A stretch of DNA of 64,000 bases from Radiobacillus kanasensis (GTDB lineage Bacteria; Bacillota; Bacilli; Bacillales; Amphibacillaceae). The stretch covers positions 1,928,001 through 1,992,000 of the forward strand of contig NZ_CP088020.1 of the NCBI RefSeq assembly GCF_021049245.1, read 5' to 3'. The position numbers and the translations under genes are program-made. Positions within the stretch are counted from its first letter, which is position 1, and each line of letters begins with the position of its first letter. Positions 45,046 through 54,115 of this stretch are shown one piece after another. Under the pieces are notes generated by a model that worked only from the letters and a program-made list of their open reading frames with translations, had not been told where the DNA came from and searched no databases.

Positions 45046-46161
45046 TCAGGCCTCGTATGTTCGGATGTATTGCTTCAGGATCGTTGTAGAGTGAAACTCT
45101 TCTTTCACTTTGTTCAAACCATTTGCAGAAAAGGTTCGATGAAGTGTGGAATCGGTCAGCAATTGAATGGCTCTTTCAACCACCTGGTCAATATTTCCGA
45201 TTTCCGTAATAAATCCATTTATACCATCCTCAATCACTTCTGGAATTCCTCCTGCATTAGAACCTATGCAAGGAACCCCACATGCCATCGCTTCTAACAA
45301 GACTAGTCCAAAGCTTTCTTTTTCTGAAAGCAACAATTTTAAATCTGCCATGGCGAGAATGTTTGCAACATTATTTTGTCTGCCTAAAAAGAGTACCTTC
45401 TCGCTTAACCCGAGCATGTGGACGAGCTGACGAATTTCTGAATAATCAGGTCCGTCTCCAACGAGCAATAACTTAGAAGGGATCTTAGCTGAAATTTTTT
45501 CAAAGGCATATACGATATCTTCTACTCGTTTCACTTTTCGAAAATTGGAAATATGTATGAGAACTTTTTCATCCGGTAGTATATCGTATTTCTTCTTCCA
45601 TTCATCGCGATCTTCTCTTACGTGATACTCGGATTCATCTACAAAGTTATAGACCACTTGAATCTCTTTTTCAATATCTAACATTTCCTTTGTCTGCTTT
45701 ACTAAACTGTGAGAAACAGCGGTTACGACATCAGATTGCTCAATCCCGTGTTTAATCATTTTCTTCAGACTTTTATCAATACCAAGCACCGTAATATCCG
45801 TACCGTGAAGCGTTGTTACGATCTTAACATCTCGCTTTGCCATTTGCTTAGCTAATATCGCACATATCGCATGCGGCATTGCATAATGCACGTGTAAGAT
45901 ATCTAGTTGCTCCGTATCGATGACTTCAGCCATTTTATTAGCTAACGCAAGATCATACGGTGGATATTGAAAAACCGGGTAATGGTTCACTTCTACTTCA
46001 TGAAAAAAAATGTTCGGGTTCGCAACATTTAATCGAAAAGGAATACTGGATGTAATAAAATGCACTTGATAACCGTGTGCTGCTAACATTTTACCAAGTT
46101 CGGTGGCAATAACTCCTGAGCCCCCGACAGATGGATAACACGTAATTCCAATTCGCTTCAT
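45046..46161 (-). CDS. bshA: N-acetyl-glucosaminyl L-malate synthase BshA
   Basis: A 371-residue GT4 glycosyltransferase making GlcNAc-malate, the first step of bacillithiol. It begins [27 protein letters not shown], with the UDP-sugar loop near residues 12-16. HVHYAMPHAICAIL, TTLHGTDITVLG and the C-terminal SEKESFGLVLLEAMACGVPCIGSNAGGIPE (cut across the EX7E motif) are complete. Start is ATG 46161, or GTG 46164; either overlaps the mgsA stop. The deacetylase gene bshB1, normally between these two, is missing. Confidence 0.94.
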   Translation of the reverse strand: MKRIGITCYPSVGGSGVIATELGKMLAAHGYQVHFITSSIPFRLNVANPNIFFHEVEVNHYPVFQYPPYDLALANKMAEVIDTEQLDILHVHYAMPHAICAILAKQMAKRDVKIVTTLHGTDITVLGIDKSLKKMIKHGIEQSDVVTAVSHSLVKQTKEMLDIEKEIQVVYNFVDESEYHVREDRDEWKKKYDILPDEKVLIHISNFRKVKRVEDIVYAFEKISAKIPSKLLLVGDGPDYSEIRQLVHMLGLSEKVLFLGRQNNVANILAMADLKLLLSEKESFGLVLLEAMACGVPCIGSNAGGIPEVIEDGINGFITEIGNIDQVVERAIQLLTDSTLHRTFSANGLNKVKEEFHSTTILKQYIRTYEA

Positions 46162-46574
46162 CACTTATCGGCACCTTTTGCTTCCACAACTTCTCTCCAC
46201 TGAAGCAAGCCTGCATCTAAACCACGAATAAATACCTCTGCTGTCCCGATGTTAGTAGCGAGCGGCACCTTGTAAACATCACATAATCGAATCAACGCAG
46301 TTACATCAGGCTCATGAGGTTGAGCCGTTAAAGGGTCGCGAAGGAAAATAATCATGTCCATTTTGTTTTCAGCTACCATGGCACCAATCTGTTGATCTCC
46401 ACCAAGTGGTCCTGATTGAAATCGATATACTGTTAATTGAGTAGCTTCTTCGATTCGTTTTCCAGTCGTACCTGTCGCAAAAAGAGAATGCTCCTGTAAA
46501 ATGTGTTTATAGGCAATCGTAAAGTCCATCATCTCTTTCTTCTTTTCATCGTGCGCAATTAATGCAATATTCAT
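46161..46574 (-). CDS. mgsA: Methylglyoxal synthase
   Basis: A 137-residue enzyme that converts dihydroxyacetone phosphate to methylglyoxal. Motifs are [17 protein letters not shown] at the N-terminus, [17 protein letters not shown] with the phosphate loop, the [11 protein letters not shown] signature, and [17 protein letters not shown] with the catalytic Asp. It follows dapB by 10 bp and overlaps bshA by one base. Methylglyoxal is detoxified partly through bacillithiol, which makes the pairing with bshA meaningful. Confidence 0.94.
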   Translation of the reverse strand: MNIALIAHDEKKKEMMDFTIAYKHILQEHSLFATGTTGKRIEEATQLTVYRFQSGPLGGDQQIGAMVAENKMDMIIFLRDPLTAQPHEPDVTALIRLCDVYKVPLATNIGTAEVFIRGLDAGLLQWREVVEAKGADK

Positions 46575-46584
46575 GAGCTTCCCC

Positions 46585-47385
46585 TCATTCCATTAGGTTT
46601 TCTAACCCGTACACGAGCACATCTAACTCAAGCACCTGATCCACCGCAAGCTTAACCCCTGACATAAAAGATTCTCGGTGAAAAGAATCGTGTTTAATGG
46701 TAAGGTTTTGTCCAGAGTCCCCAAATACAACTTCTTGATGTGCAACTAGACCCGGTAGCCTTACGCTATGAATTCGCATTCCATCAAAGTCGGCTCCCCT
46801 AGCACCAGGAATCGTTTCTTTTTCATTAGGGTGACCTTGAGATTGGCTTTCACGAACTTCTTGAATCAACTCAGCTGTTTTCACAGCCGTACCAGATGGA
46901 GCATCGAGTTTTTGGTCATGGTGGCGCTCAATGATCTCAACATTCGGAAAATATTTAGCTGCCCACTTGGAAAATTGCATCATAAGAACGGCACCGATGG
47001 CGAAATTCGGTGCAATAACAGCTCCAAGCCCTTTTTGTTCGGACAGATCAGTTAGTTCGTCCAACTGATCTGTCGTAAAACCAGTTGTACCCACTACAGG
47101 GCGAACTCCATGTTCTAATGCCGATTTAGTATGTTTATAACCCACTTCTGGAGTGGTTAAATCAATTAACACATCGGCTTCAACAGTTTGTAAGCACTCG
47201 TCCATGTTTTCATAGATAAGCGCGTCAAATACAGGTAACCCTTCTACATCTTTTACTTTCCAGCCCCCATGTTTTCTGTCCACACAAGCAACAAGCTCAT
47301 AACTTTCTTGTTTTTCAATCATACGTAGCGCTTCACTACCCATTTTACCTCTAGGACCTGCTACTACTATTTTTACTGTATTCAT
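46585..47385 (-). CDS. dapB: 4-hydroxy-tetrahydrodipicolinate reductase
   Basis: A 266-residue NAD(P)H-dependent reductase of lysine and diaminopimelate synthesis. The cofactor site is [22 protein letters not shown] and [14 protein letters not shown] follow, and the catalytic motif is [18 protein letters not shown] 47385 is seven bases after GGAGG; the longer frame would overlap ypjD. Dipicolinate and wall precursors depend on this pathway in a spore former. It is in the ypjD-dapB-mgsA-bshA order. Confidence 0.95.
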   Translation of the reverse strand: MNTVKIVVAGPRGKMGSEALRMIEKQESYELVACVDRKHGGWKVKDVEGLPVFDALIYENMDECLQTVEADVLIDLTTPEVGYKHTKSALEHGVRPVVGTTGFTTDQLDELTDLSEQKGLGAVIAPNFAIGAVLMMQFSKWAAKYFPNVEIIERHHDQKLDAPSGTAVKTAELIQEVRESQSQGHPNEKETIPGARGADFDGMRIHSVRLPGLVAHQEVVFGDSGQNLTIKHDSFHRESFMSGVKLAVDQVLELDVLVYGLENLME

Positions 47386-47396
47386 AAGATATCCTC

Positions 47397-47738
47397 CTAC
47401 TTCTTCGTCCATCTATCTTTGTCTCTTGTTTCGATCTTCGTTATCGCTCTATGAAAGGAATCGGATAAATCGATGTCTAAAGAATTGGCGAATGAAGCAA
47501 GTACAAATATAAGATCACCCAATTCTTCTTCGATTGTATTCTCCTTTTCGCTTGCCTTTTTAGGCTTCTCTCCATAAAAATGATTGACCTCACGGGCTAT
47601 TTCTCCTACTTCCTCGGTTAAGCGAGCGACCATAGCTAATGGAGAAAAATAACCCTCTTTAAACTGGGATATGTAGGCATCGACCCTTTTCTGTATCTCA
47701 TAGGTATCATAAATTGGCGTATTCGGTTTCTCTATCAT
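47397..47738 (-). CDS. ypjD: MazG-like nucleotide pyrophosphohydrolase YpjD
   Basis: A 113-residue all-helical NTP pyrophosphohydrolase. The metal-binding residues appear as [17 protein letters not shown] and the later [18 protein letters not shown] (EExxD pattern). It corresponds to B. subtilis YpjD at the head of the dapB operon. It probably clears non-canonical nucleotides. The upstream side is divergent from the ypjC-like gene. Confidence 0.88.
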   Translation of the reverse strand: MIEKPNTPIYDTYEIQKRVDAYISQFKEGYFSPLAMVARLTEEVGEIAREVNHFYGEKPKKASEKENTIEEELGDLIFVLASFANSLDIDLSDSFHRAITKIETRDKDRWTKK

Positions 47739-47895
47739 CTTAAACCTCTTTTCTTCCCTTCATTCATCACTTTATCCTATATGTTAGCTAATCGTGTAGA
47801 TTTTGACAAATTATTCACTTTATCCTAAGAATTCGATTGTTAGGAATCATCTGTTTGTCTATAATAAGAACGGGAAATGATACAGGAGGTGCTTC

Positions 47896-48768
47896 ATGAT
47901 TTTTGGTTTACGTCTTAAAAATATCTTTTTTATACTGCTCGGTTCCGCTATTTTCTCATTTGGAATTGTCCATTTTAACATGCAAAATAATCTTGGAGAA
48001 GGTGGGTTTACAGGGATCACTCTTTTATTTTATTTTTTGTGGGGATGGGATCCTGCCATCTCTAACATCGTCTTAAATATCCCTACCTTTGCTGTAGGCT
48101 GGAGGTTTTTAGGTCGGAACATGTTCTTATATACGGTTATTGGGACACTAGCCGTTTCCGCCTTTCTTTGGATCTTTCAGCAACATACCTATCAATTACA
48201 TTTACAATCTGATATGACATTGGTTGCCCTGTTTGCTGGTGTAACAATTGGAATTGGACTTGGGATTATTTTTCGGTATGGTGGAACGACTGGTGGGGTC
48301 GATATCATTGCGAGAATTGTCCATAAATATGCAGGATGGAGCATGGGAAAAACCATGTTTCTCTTTGACGCGGTGGTTATTGCAACTTCTATCATAGCGT
48401 ATTTAGAATTAGTGGAAGGAATGTACACACTAGTTGCTGTCTACATTGGAGCGAGAGTTATTGATTTCATTCAAGAAGGTGCCTATACCGCTCGTGGTGC
48501 CACGATTATTTCCGGAAAAAGTAATGAAATAGCTGATAAAATCATTCAAGATATGGAACGGGGAGTTACGGTATTACAAGGACGAGGTCGATATACAGGA
48601 GAAAACCGAGATGTCTTATATTGTGTGGTTGGTAGAAATGAGATTTTCCGGTTGAAAAACATTATAAACTCCGTCGATCCACATGCTTTTGTAGCTGTAT
48701 CGTCTGTTCATGATGTATTAGGAGAAGGGTTTACGTTAGACGAAAATAAAAATCCAATATCGCATTAA
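47896..48768 (+). CDS. ypjC: YitT/YpjC family membrane protein
   Basis: A 290-residue integral membrane protein. Five or six hydrophobic segments (about residues 10-180) include the repeat motifs GEGGFTGITLLFYFLWGWDP and RYGGTTGGVDIIARIV. A C-terminal DUF2179 cytosolic domain follows (about 205-285, GRGRYTGENRDVLYCVVGRNE). The transport substrate is unknown. GGAGG precedes ATG 47896. Position next to ypjD fits B. subtilis ypjC. It is convergent with yugP, with a hairpin and MITE copy D between. Confidence 0.85.
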   Translation: MIFGLRLKNIFFILLGSAIFSFGIVHFNMQNNLGEGGFTGITLLFYFLWGWDPAISNIVLNIPTFAVGWRFLGRNMFLYTVIGTLAVSAFLWIFQQHTYQLHLQSDMTLVALFAGVTIGIGLGIIFRYGGTTGGVDIIARIVHKYAGWSMGKTMFLFDAVVIATSIIAYLELVEGMYTLVAVYIGARVIDFIQEGAYTARGATIISGKSNEIADKIIQDMERGVTVLQGRGRYTGENRDVLYCVVGRNEIFRLKNIINSVDPHAFVAVSSVHDVLGEGFTLDENKNPISH

Positions 48769-48785
48769 AGTAAGGTAAGAAACGC

Positions 48786-48840
48786 AGACTAGGTTGATTT
48801 CAGCTGAGGGTAAGGCGAAGTCGTCCCTTACACCTAGTCT
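48786..48840 (+). repeat. Imperfect hairpin abutting MITE copy D
   Basis: AGACTAGG (48786-48793) pairs with CCTAGTCT (48833-48840) around a GC-richer 39-base loop containing AGGCGAAG. It begins 17 bp after the ypjC stop and overlaps the left MITE end by four bases. The loop resembles the core of the other copies, so it may be a part-copy of the same family. Confidence 0.45.
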
Positions 48841-49135
48841 GGGACAAAATCTTTAGCTTCCTTCAATTTCAGGATATGAAGCCTAGAATATTTGCTAGAT
48901 ATGGCAACATGTCGATTTTTTTGAGGTTAAAAAAGTATGCCGCCAGAACGTGGCCTGTATTCTTAACTTGAGCAATAGTGATTATCCAAGCAGTATTACG
49001 TCGCAATTTAGAATGATTAGCAACATATTTACAAAAGCATCCTAAAAGAAAAATCCGAACTGATTCGAATTCTAATGAAAGAATTTTGAACCTTAGTTCG
49101 GATTTTTATTATGACAAGAGCACTTTTGCCCAAGC
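48837..49135 (-). repeat. MITE-like intergenic element, copy D
   Basis: About 299 bp. The left end is GTCTGGGACAAAAT (48837) and the right end TTTTGCCCAAGCC (to 49135). The hairpin at about 49050-49108 (arms AAAATCCGAACT and AGTTCGGATTTT) is followed on the minus strand by TTTTTCTTTTAGG. The core shares AAGTATGCCGCC with copy C. The hairpin end is about 10 bp past the yugP stop. Confidence 0.78.
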
Positions 49136-49145
49136 CCTGTTTTCA

Positions 49146-49829
49146 TTAATCATCTTGTGGTACTAAAAACATAAGAACAAAGCGAATCAATTCTGCTAGA
49201 GCTACTAGCGCTGCAGCTACGTAAGTAAGAGCTGCTGCATTTAATACCTTCTTCGTTTCACGCTCTTCGTTATTTCGGATTACCCCACTTGACACTAGTT
49301 GTGCCATGGCACGGTTGGATGCATTGAACTCCACCGGTAACGTAACAAGCTGGAACAATACCGCAAAGGACATAAAGATAATCCCTGCTAGTACTAAGTT
49401 CATAGCTCCTAATACTGCACCAGCGATAATAAGGATAAACGAGAAGTTAGATCCTAGATTTGCAACTGGTACTAAAGCATGTCTAAATCGAAGGAATGCA
49501 TATGCTTCTGCATCTTGTATCGCATGTCCAACTTCGTGAGCCGCGATAGCAGAAGAAGCCATTGATTGTCCGTGATAATTTCCAGAGGATAAACGAACTA
49601 CTTTCTTTCTTGGATCATAATGATCCGAAAGTACTCCTCTTGTTTCTTCAATGGACACATTATACAATCCATTATCATCTAGAATTTTTCGAGCAACTTG
49701 TGCGCCTGTCATATATGACGAAGTGGCAACCTTTGAATACTTTTTATACGTGCTCTTTACCTTGGATTGAGCCCATAGGGGAATCACAATCAAAAGAGCT
49801 ATATAAATCAAATAACCACCTAATCCCAT
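49146..49829 (-). CDS. yugP: Membrane zinc metallopeptidase, YugP type
   Basis: A 227-residue membrane protein. Four membrane helices surround a zinc motif AAHEVGHAIQDAEAY (HEVGH at about residue 96). LPVEFNASNRAM carries the likely third ligand, Glu near residue 167. The N-terminus begins with a membrane helix (YLIYIALLIVIPLW). The family (neutral zinc metallopeptidase, DUF2268-independent YugP group) has no defined substrate. It sits between ypjB and the ypjC-like gene, a place where B. subtilis does not have it to my knowledge. Confidence 0.85.
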   Translation of the reverse strand: MGLGGYLIYIALLIVIPLWAQSKVKSTYKKYSKVATSSYMTGAQVARKILDDNGLYNVSIEETRGVLSDHYDPRKKVVRLSSGNYHGQSMASSAIAAHEVGHAIQDAEAYAFLRFRHALVPVANLGSNFSFILIIAGAVLGAMNLVLAGIIFMSFAVLFQLVTLPVEFNASNRAMAQLVSSGVIRNNEERETKKVLNAAALTYVAAALVALAELIRFVLMFLVPQDD

Positions 49830-49902
49830 AGTTCATTCCTCCATTAGTATATCCTTGTGTTACTTAAGGTCAATTTTAGTCAAAATTAAGGAAATAGTCA
49901 AC

Positions 49903-50670
49903 TTAATTACTTAACCTGTGCTTCTTTTTCTTTTCCCCTATATATTTTTTCCAAGCTACATAAGATAATGTACACGTAATAACGCCACCCACAATCATTA
50001 GCATAATAAAAAAGTTAGACATCTGTTTATTATGGCCCATGGTCGTCACATCTAACACTTTCATTTCTCGGTACGTGCTCTGTAGCCATTTGTTTTTCTC
50101 GTCATCTGTGGATGCTTCCCCTATCTTTTGATAGGCTTTATGCAAAGAATCATATACCTCGTCACTTGCTGTCATTTTTAACGAAGGAGCAATGATTTCC
50201 CATTTGTACATCACATCCTGTAACTGTTCATCTGTAACGGGCGAATCCTGCTCTATAATAGAGGCTAATGTGGCCTGAAGGTTCGTTTCCCAATCCTTCC
50301 AAATTGCTACGTTTGGATTAGACACCGAATCAAAGGCTAATAAAAGCGTATAAGCATATTTTAATTTTTCCACTTTCGAAATGGAGTCATTTGAAATAGA
50401 GAGTAAGTTCTGATTTAATATTTCAAATAATTCCTTTTGAGATTCTTCAGGAGCATGATCGCTTATCCACTTTTCTAAATCATCTTTATGACGGTTCAAA
50501 ACAGACTCCGCATTTTCCAATCTCCCATCCTGAACAAATCGTTGGTATTCATATAACGTTTCCGAAATGTCCGAATGATGGTCGGCAAACGCGTTATCTG
50601 AAAAAATGTAAGATCCCATACTCCAACATAATACCGTGATACTTATAACTGCCATAATTCTCTGCTTCAT
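49903..50670 (-). CDS. ypjB: Sporulation protein YpjB
   Basis: A 255-residue protein with an N-terminal signal sequence (about residues 5-28, ending near AFADHH), a helical extracellular domain (about 30-200), and a C-terminal membrane helix (about 215-238, MSNFFIMLMIVGGVITCTLSYVAW) with a basic tail. It matches the arrangement of YpjB, whose loss is reported to affect sporulation in B. subtilis. It follows ypjA on the same strand with 67 bp between. Confidence 0.82.
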   Translation of the reverse strand: MKQRIMAVISITVLCWSMGSYIFSDNAFADHHSDISETLYEYQRFVQDGRLENAESVLNRHKDDLEKWISDHAPEESQKELFEILNQNLLSISNDSISKVEKLKYAYTLLLAFDSVSNPNVAIWKDWETNLQATLASIIEQDSPVTDEQLQDVMYKWEIIAPSLKMTASDEVYDSLHKAYQKIGEASTDDEKNKWLQSTYREMKVLDVTTMGHNKQMSNFFIMLMIVGGVITCTLSYVAWKKYIGEKKKKHRLSN

Positions 50671-50737
50671 TTGAGACCCCTACTTTCATCCATTCTGTTT
50701 GAAATGTATGATTGTAGGACCCAAATTAGACCATTTA

Positions 50738-51340
50738 TTAAGGATTGTACGATATCGATATCGATTTTTTCGTCGATACGAGATAAGCAATAGCAATGGA
50801 AAGAACACTAAGCCAGAATGTAAAATAGCCAATCTCTTTCATATATAAGGAGAGCGAACTATAGGTCGGCATCATACCGAACACATAATCAATTACATCA
50901 TTATGTAATGTCCAAACAGCAGCTACCATAATGTGCCTTAATCTAATCGTATAAAGAGGCGCATATAATAGGCCTTGAATTGCCATGGCTCCGTGCGATG
51001 CGATTAACATGTAACCTACCCAACCTATGTACCCATCTACTAGTAAAGTTAGGATATTCATGACAACAGCCCATACTCCATACTTAAACAACGTAATAAC
51101 AGCAAGCGCTTCTATGTAAGGAACCTTTCTTCCCGATAAGTAAAAAAACAAAAACAGACAAAAAAACAAGCTTGCTGTTGGGCTGTCGGGTACAAATAGT
51201 AAAAAATGTGGCGGTGTAACAGCAAGTTGACCTTCATACCATATATATCCGTATATCGTACCTAAAACGTTAATGATCAATAACAGAGTCATAAATGTGC
51301 GATGATATAGTAAATTTCGAAGCATGTTAACGGACACCAT
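50738..51340 (-). CDS. ypjA: YpjA-like DUF1405 membrane protein
   Basis: A 200-residue integral membrane protein of the DUF1405 family. It has about six hydrophobic segments, including LLLIINVLGTIYGYIWYEGQL, PPHFLLFVPDSPTASLFFCLFLFFY and MLIASHGAMAIQGLLYAP. Function unknown. The start may be ATG 51340 or the ATG five codons in, because the AAAGG site is close to the first. It is separated from qcrC by a strong terminator and from ypjB by 67 bp. Confidence 0.82.
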   Translation of the reverse strand: MVSVNMLRNLLYHRTFMTLLLIINVLGTIYGYIWYEGQLAVTPPHFLLFVPDSPTASLFFCLFLFFYLSGRKVPYIEALAVITLFKYGVWAVVMNILTLLVDGYIGWVGYMLIASHGAMAIQGLLYAPLYTIRLRHIMVAAVWTLHNDVIDYVFGMMPTYSSLSLYMKEIGYFTFWLSVLSIAIAYLVSTKKSISISYNP

Positions 51341-51370
51341 CCTTTGTCAATCAAGCCAATAAAGCTATAA

Positions 51371-51397
51371 AAACCCTCGTCATAGTGACGAGGGTTT
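51371..51397. terminator. Terminator of the qcrABC operon
   Basis: AAACCCTCGTCA (51371-51382) pairs perfectly with TGACGAGGGTTT (51386-51397), loop TAG, six bases past the qcrC stop. Confidence 0.9.
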
Positions 51398-51402
51398 CTG
51401 TC

Positions 51403-52158
51403 TTACTCTTCTTGTCCAACAGATTTGATAAATTCTGCTAGCTTGGTAAGTTCTTCTTCAGAACCTTTAAAAACACCTGCAGGCATCGTATTGATACCAT
51501 TCACAGCAATGTCTTTAATTTCGTCCACAGTTTTTTCTGTACCAACCAAGCCTGGGGCAGCTCCGCCACCTTCCAGATTTTCACCGTGACATTGTAAACA
51601 ACTGTTTTCATAAAGAGCATAGCCTTCCGCTTCTTTATCAATTTCTACTGCAGATGGCCATACAGGCTTGTTTTCTTCCGCACGTGTTTCCCACTCTACG
51701 TGATCTGCAGCTTCATACGTAAGCCAGAACACAGAAGCAATTCCAACCAGCATAAGAGCTGTTGCAATTGGTCTCTTTGTTGGGCGACGGTGAGGTCCTT
51801 TGTCTAAGAAAGGAGCAAGCAACAGTCCACCAAAAGCAAGACCAGGAATAATTAGTGCACCAATGACGAAATATGGACCACTGGCAAATTCATATTTTAA
51901 GAATTGATATAAAAATAAGAAATACCAGTCTGGTAACGGAATATAAGCCGCATCAGTTGGATCCGCCATCCCTTCTAATGGTGCTGGATGTGCAAGTGTT
52001 AAACACAAGAATCCAACCAAGAAAACAGCACCAACTAACCATTCCTTTAGTAGAAAGTTTGGCCAGAATGCTTCCGTTCTCCCTGGATATTCTGAGTAAT
52101 CCTTTGGAATAAACTTAACTTTGTCAGCCTTTACACGCGAGTCTCCAACAAACTTCAT
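51403..52158 (-). CDS. qcrC: Menaquinol:cytochrome c reductase, cytochrome b/c subunit
   Basis: A 251-residue fusion typical of Bacillus. The N-terminal half is the cytochrome b C-terminal part (subunit IV, three membrane helices, PDWYFLFLYQFLKYEF as the quinol-site PDWY variant of PEWY). The C-terminal half is a cytochrome c domain with heme site CLQCHGENLEGGG and axial Met in NTMPAGVF. It passes electrons from menaquinol to cytochrome c on the outer face of the membrane. The start at 52158 is placed after GGGGAAAAGGG. Confidence 0.93.
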   Translation of the reverse strand: MKFVGDSRVKADKVKFIPKDYSEYPGRTEAFWPNFLLKEWLVGAVFLVGFLCLTLAHPAPLEGMADPTDAAYIPLPDWYFLFLYQFLKYEFASGPYFVIGALIIPGLAFGGLLLAPFLDKGPHRRPTKRPIATALMLVGIASVFWLTYEAADHVEWETRAEENKPVWPSAVEIDKEAEGYALYENSCLQCHGENLEGGGAAPGLVGTEKTVDEIKDIAVNGINTMPAGVFKGSEEELTKLAEFIKSVGQEE

Positions 52159-52208
52159 CCCTTTTCCCCTATGCACAGCGTTCCCTCCTTTTCGATGTCA
52201 TTTTGATT

Positions 52209-52883
52209 TTATAGTGGACCTGAAATACCCTGTTTTCTAATCATAATAAAGTGAGCTGCCATGAGAGCAAATAGTGCAGCTGGTAAGAAAAAGACGTGAA
52301 TCGCGAAGAAACGCGTCAACGTTTGTGCCCCTACAATTTCTGGGTCACCGGATAATAATGTCTTTATCTCAGTCCCTATAAAAGGAACCCCTTCGGCAAT
52401 TTCTAGTGTAACTTGAGTTGCAAAGTATGCTTTGTTATCCCATGGTAGCAAATATCCTGTTAAACCAAGACCGAGCATAACAAAGAATAGCAATACACCG
52501 ATCATCCAGTTTAACTCACGTGGCTTCTTATATGCGCCTTGGAAAAATACACGTAATGTATGTAGAAATAACATCACAATTACAACACTCGCACCCCAGT
52601 GGTGCATTCCTCGAACGATTTGTCCGTGTGCCACTTCAGTTTGCAGATAATACACAGATCTCCATGCATTTTCTATATCTGGTACATAGTACATCGTAAG
52701 GAACATTCCAGAAAGAATCTGGATAACCGTTACGAAGAAAGTTAAGCCACCAAAACAATAAACAAATGCAGAGAAATGGTGGGCCGGGTTTACGTGTTCA
52801 GGCACCTCATGATCCGCAATATCCCGCCACAAAGGCGTAATATCGACACGTTCATCTACCCAATCATAAATCTTTTGTAGCAT
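52209..52883 (-). CDS. qcrB: Menaquinol:cytochrome c reductase, cytochrome b subunit
   Basis: A 224-residue cytochrome b6-type protein with four membrane helices. Heme histidines lie in MHHWGASVVIVMLFLHTLRVF and in RFFAIHVFFLPAALFALMAAHF. GYLLPWDNKAYFAT is the conserved quinol-site turn. It is the middle subunit of the bc complex and lies 4 bp after qcrA. Length and motifs are complete. Confidence 0.95.
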   Translation of the reverse strand: MLQKIYDWVDERVDITPLWRDIADHEVPEHVNPAHHFSAFVYCFGGLTFFVTVIQILSGMFLTMYYVPDIENAWRSVYYLQTEVAHGQIVRGMHHWGASVVIVMLFLHTLRVFFQGAYKKPRELNWMIGVLLFFVMLGLGLTGYLLPWDNKAYFATQVTLEIAEGVPFIGTEIKTLLSGDPEIVGAQTLTRFFAIHVFFLPAALFALMAAHFIMIRKQGISGPL

Positions 52884-52886
52884 CCA

Positions 52887-53396
52887 TTACGCCTCCTTTC
52901 TCGGTTCCGCTTTTCCTAAGTATAACGTTCCCTCTTCAATTTTATGTTGAAATACATCTAATGCTGCAGCTGGAGGTGTATTCGGAACATTCACTCCGTC
53001 TTTATAATATCTTCCTCCGTGACAAGGACAGTAGAATTCATTTGGGAATTGTTCGTTCCCTTCCCAGTTAACAACACATCCAAGGTGTTTACATACAGGA
53101 GATAATGCTAATATACTACCGTCTTCTTGTTTGTACACCCAAGCCGTTTTGGTTACTTTTGATTCATACCAACCATCAACCTGATCAATGGTCCATTCTA
53201 CTCTAGTAGGTTCTGTCGTTATATCATCTACCTGAGCAACTGCAGCGAATTCCCCTTGAGCAGAAGGCTGAAGTACAGGATCAATTGCAAATCGAACCAT
53301 AGGCGCAAGCATTCCGGCAGCCATGAATCCTCCTACACCAGTAAGTGTATAATTTAAAAATTGGCGACGGGATACTTGTTGTTTCTTTTCACTCAT
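52887..53396 (-). CDS. qcrA: Rieske iron-sulfur subunit QcrA
   Basis: A 169-residue Rieske protein. An N-terminal RRQFLNYTLTGVGGFMAAGM segment has the twin-arginine signal pattern and membrane anchor, so it is probably a TatAC client. The cluster ligands are CKHLGCVVNW and CPCHGGRYYKDG. It hands electrons from menaquinol to cytochrome c. It is the first gene of qcrABC, with a good promoter about 70 bp upstream. Confidence 0.95.
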   Translation of the reverse strand: MSEKKQQVSRRQFLNYTLTGVGGFMAAGMLAPMVRFAIDPVLQPSAQGEFAAVAQVDDITTEPTRVEWTIDQVDGWYESKVTKTAWVYKQEDGSILALSPVCKHLGCVVNWEGNEQFPNEFYCPCHGGRYYKDGVNVPNTPPAAALDVFQHKIEEGTLYLGKAEPRKEA

Positions 53397-53467
53397 TGTT
53401 TACCCCCCTCTATGCTATGATCCAACGTACATGGTAAGATTTATCATTATTTTACTAGGACATTACC

Positions 53468-53496
53468 ATGATAGCGCAAACTGTTTGTCCGGTCAA
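53468..53496 (-). promoter_or_regulatory. Promoter of qcrABC
   Basis: On the minus strand TTGACC (53496-53491) and TATCAT (53473-53468), spacer 17 bp, lying between ypiF and qcrA. Confidence 0.7.
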
Positions 53497-53521
53497 TAAA
53501 ATATCATTCCGGAATATAGTT

Positions 53522-53983
53522 TCATTCTTGCCAGTATGATTGGATTAAATCCATCATTTGATTAAGTTGTTCTTTTAGGATTTCGCTTGTTTTTGCATCT
53601 TCTACTTTCCCACTAATTGCTGGAAGCCATAGCAAGGAAGCATTTAATTCTCGTTCTACCTTTTTCCATGCATGATCGAAGGTAAATAGGAAGACATGCT
53701 TAAACGGAAGATGATCATAATAAGCTATCCACTGCTGCAGAGAAATAGTATCAAGCTTCGTGGATGATGACTTAAAATATTGAAAGCTAGGTGAAAGAAA
53801 AATTCGCCCTTTAAATTGATTTTCGATGGCCTTTGCGCCATATTCCGTTAGTTCTGACATAGCAGCGTGCTTTACAATCTCATTTGGCTTTTCTAGTTGG
53901 ATAGGTATTAGTGGAATGACTAGCGTATCCACGTATTCTTGCGCCTCTATGTATTGATGCATATCCTGTTCTTTCCATTGCAT
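53522..53983 (-). CDS. ypiF: YpiF-like DUF2487 protein
   Basis: A 153-residue soluble protein of the DUF2487 family. It begins MQWKEQDMHQYIEAQEYVDTL and contains GRIFLSPSFQYFK and HVFLFTFDHAWKKVE. Function unknown. It lies upstream of qcrA as in B. subtilis ypiF, but a promoter between them suggests separate control. ReoY lies upstream, separated by a terminator. Confidence 0.82.
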   Translation of the reverse strand: MQWKEQDMHQYIEAQEYVDTLVIPLIPIQLEKPNEIVKHAAMSELTEYGAKAIENQFKGRIFLSPSFQYFKSSSTKLDTISLQQWIAYYDHLPFKHVFLFTFDHAWKKVERELNASLLWLPAISGKVEDAKTSEILKEQLNQMMDLIQSYWQE

Positions 53984-54072
53984 AAACGAATTCCTACCTT
54001 TCTTTATTCTTTGTTAATAGTACTAAAAATATAAGGAAAATTCGAGAGTATCCTTTTTTACGCAGAAAAAAA

Positions 54073-54100
54073 ACGAACTCCACGATCACGTGAAATTCGT
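54073..54100 (-). terminator. Terminator of reoY
   Basis: On the minus strand ACGAATTTCACG pairs with CGTGGAGTTCGT around TGAT, followed by seven or more T. Confidence 0.85.
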
Positions 54101-54115
54101 CATCTTCATCCATTT

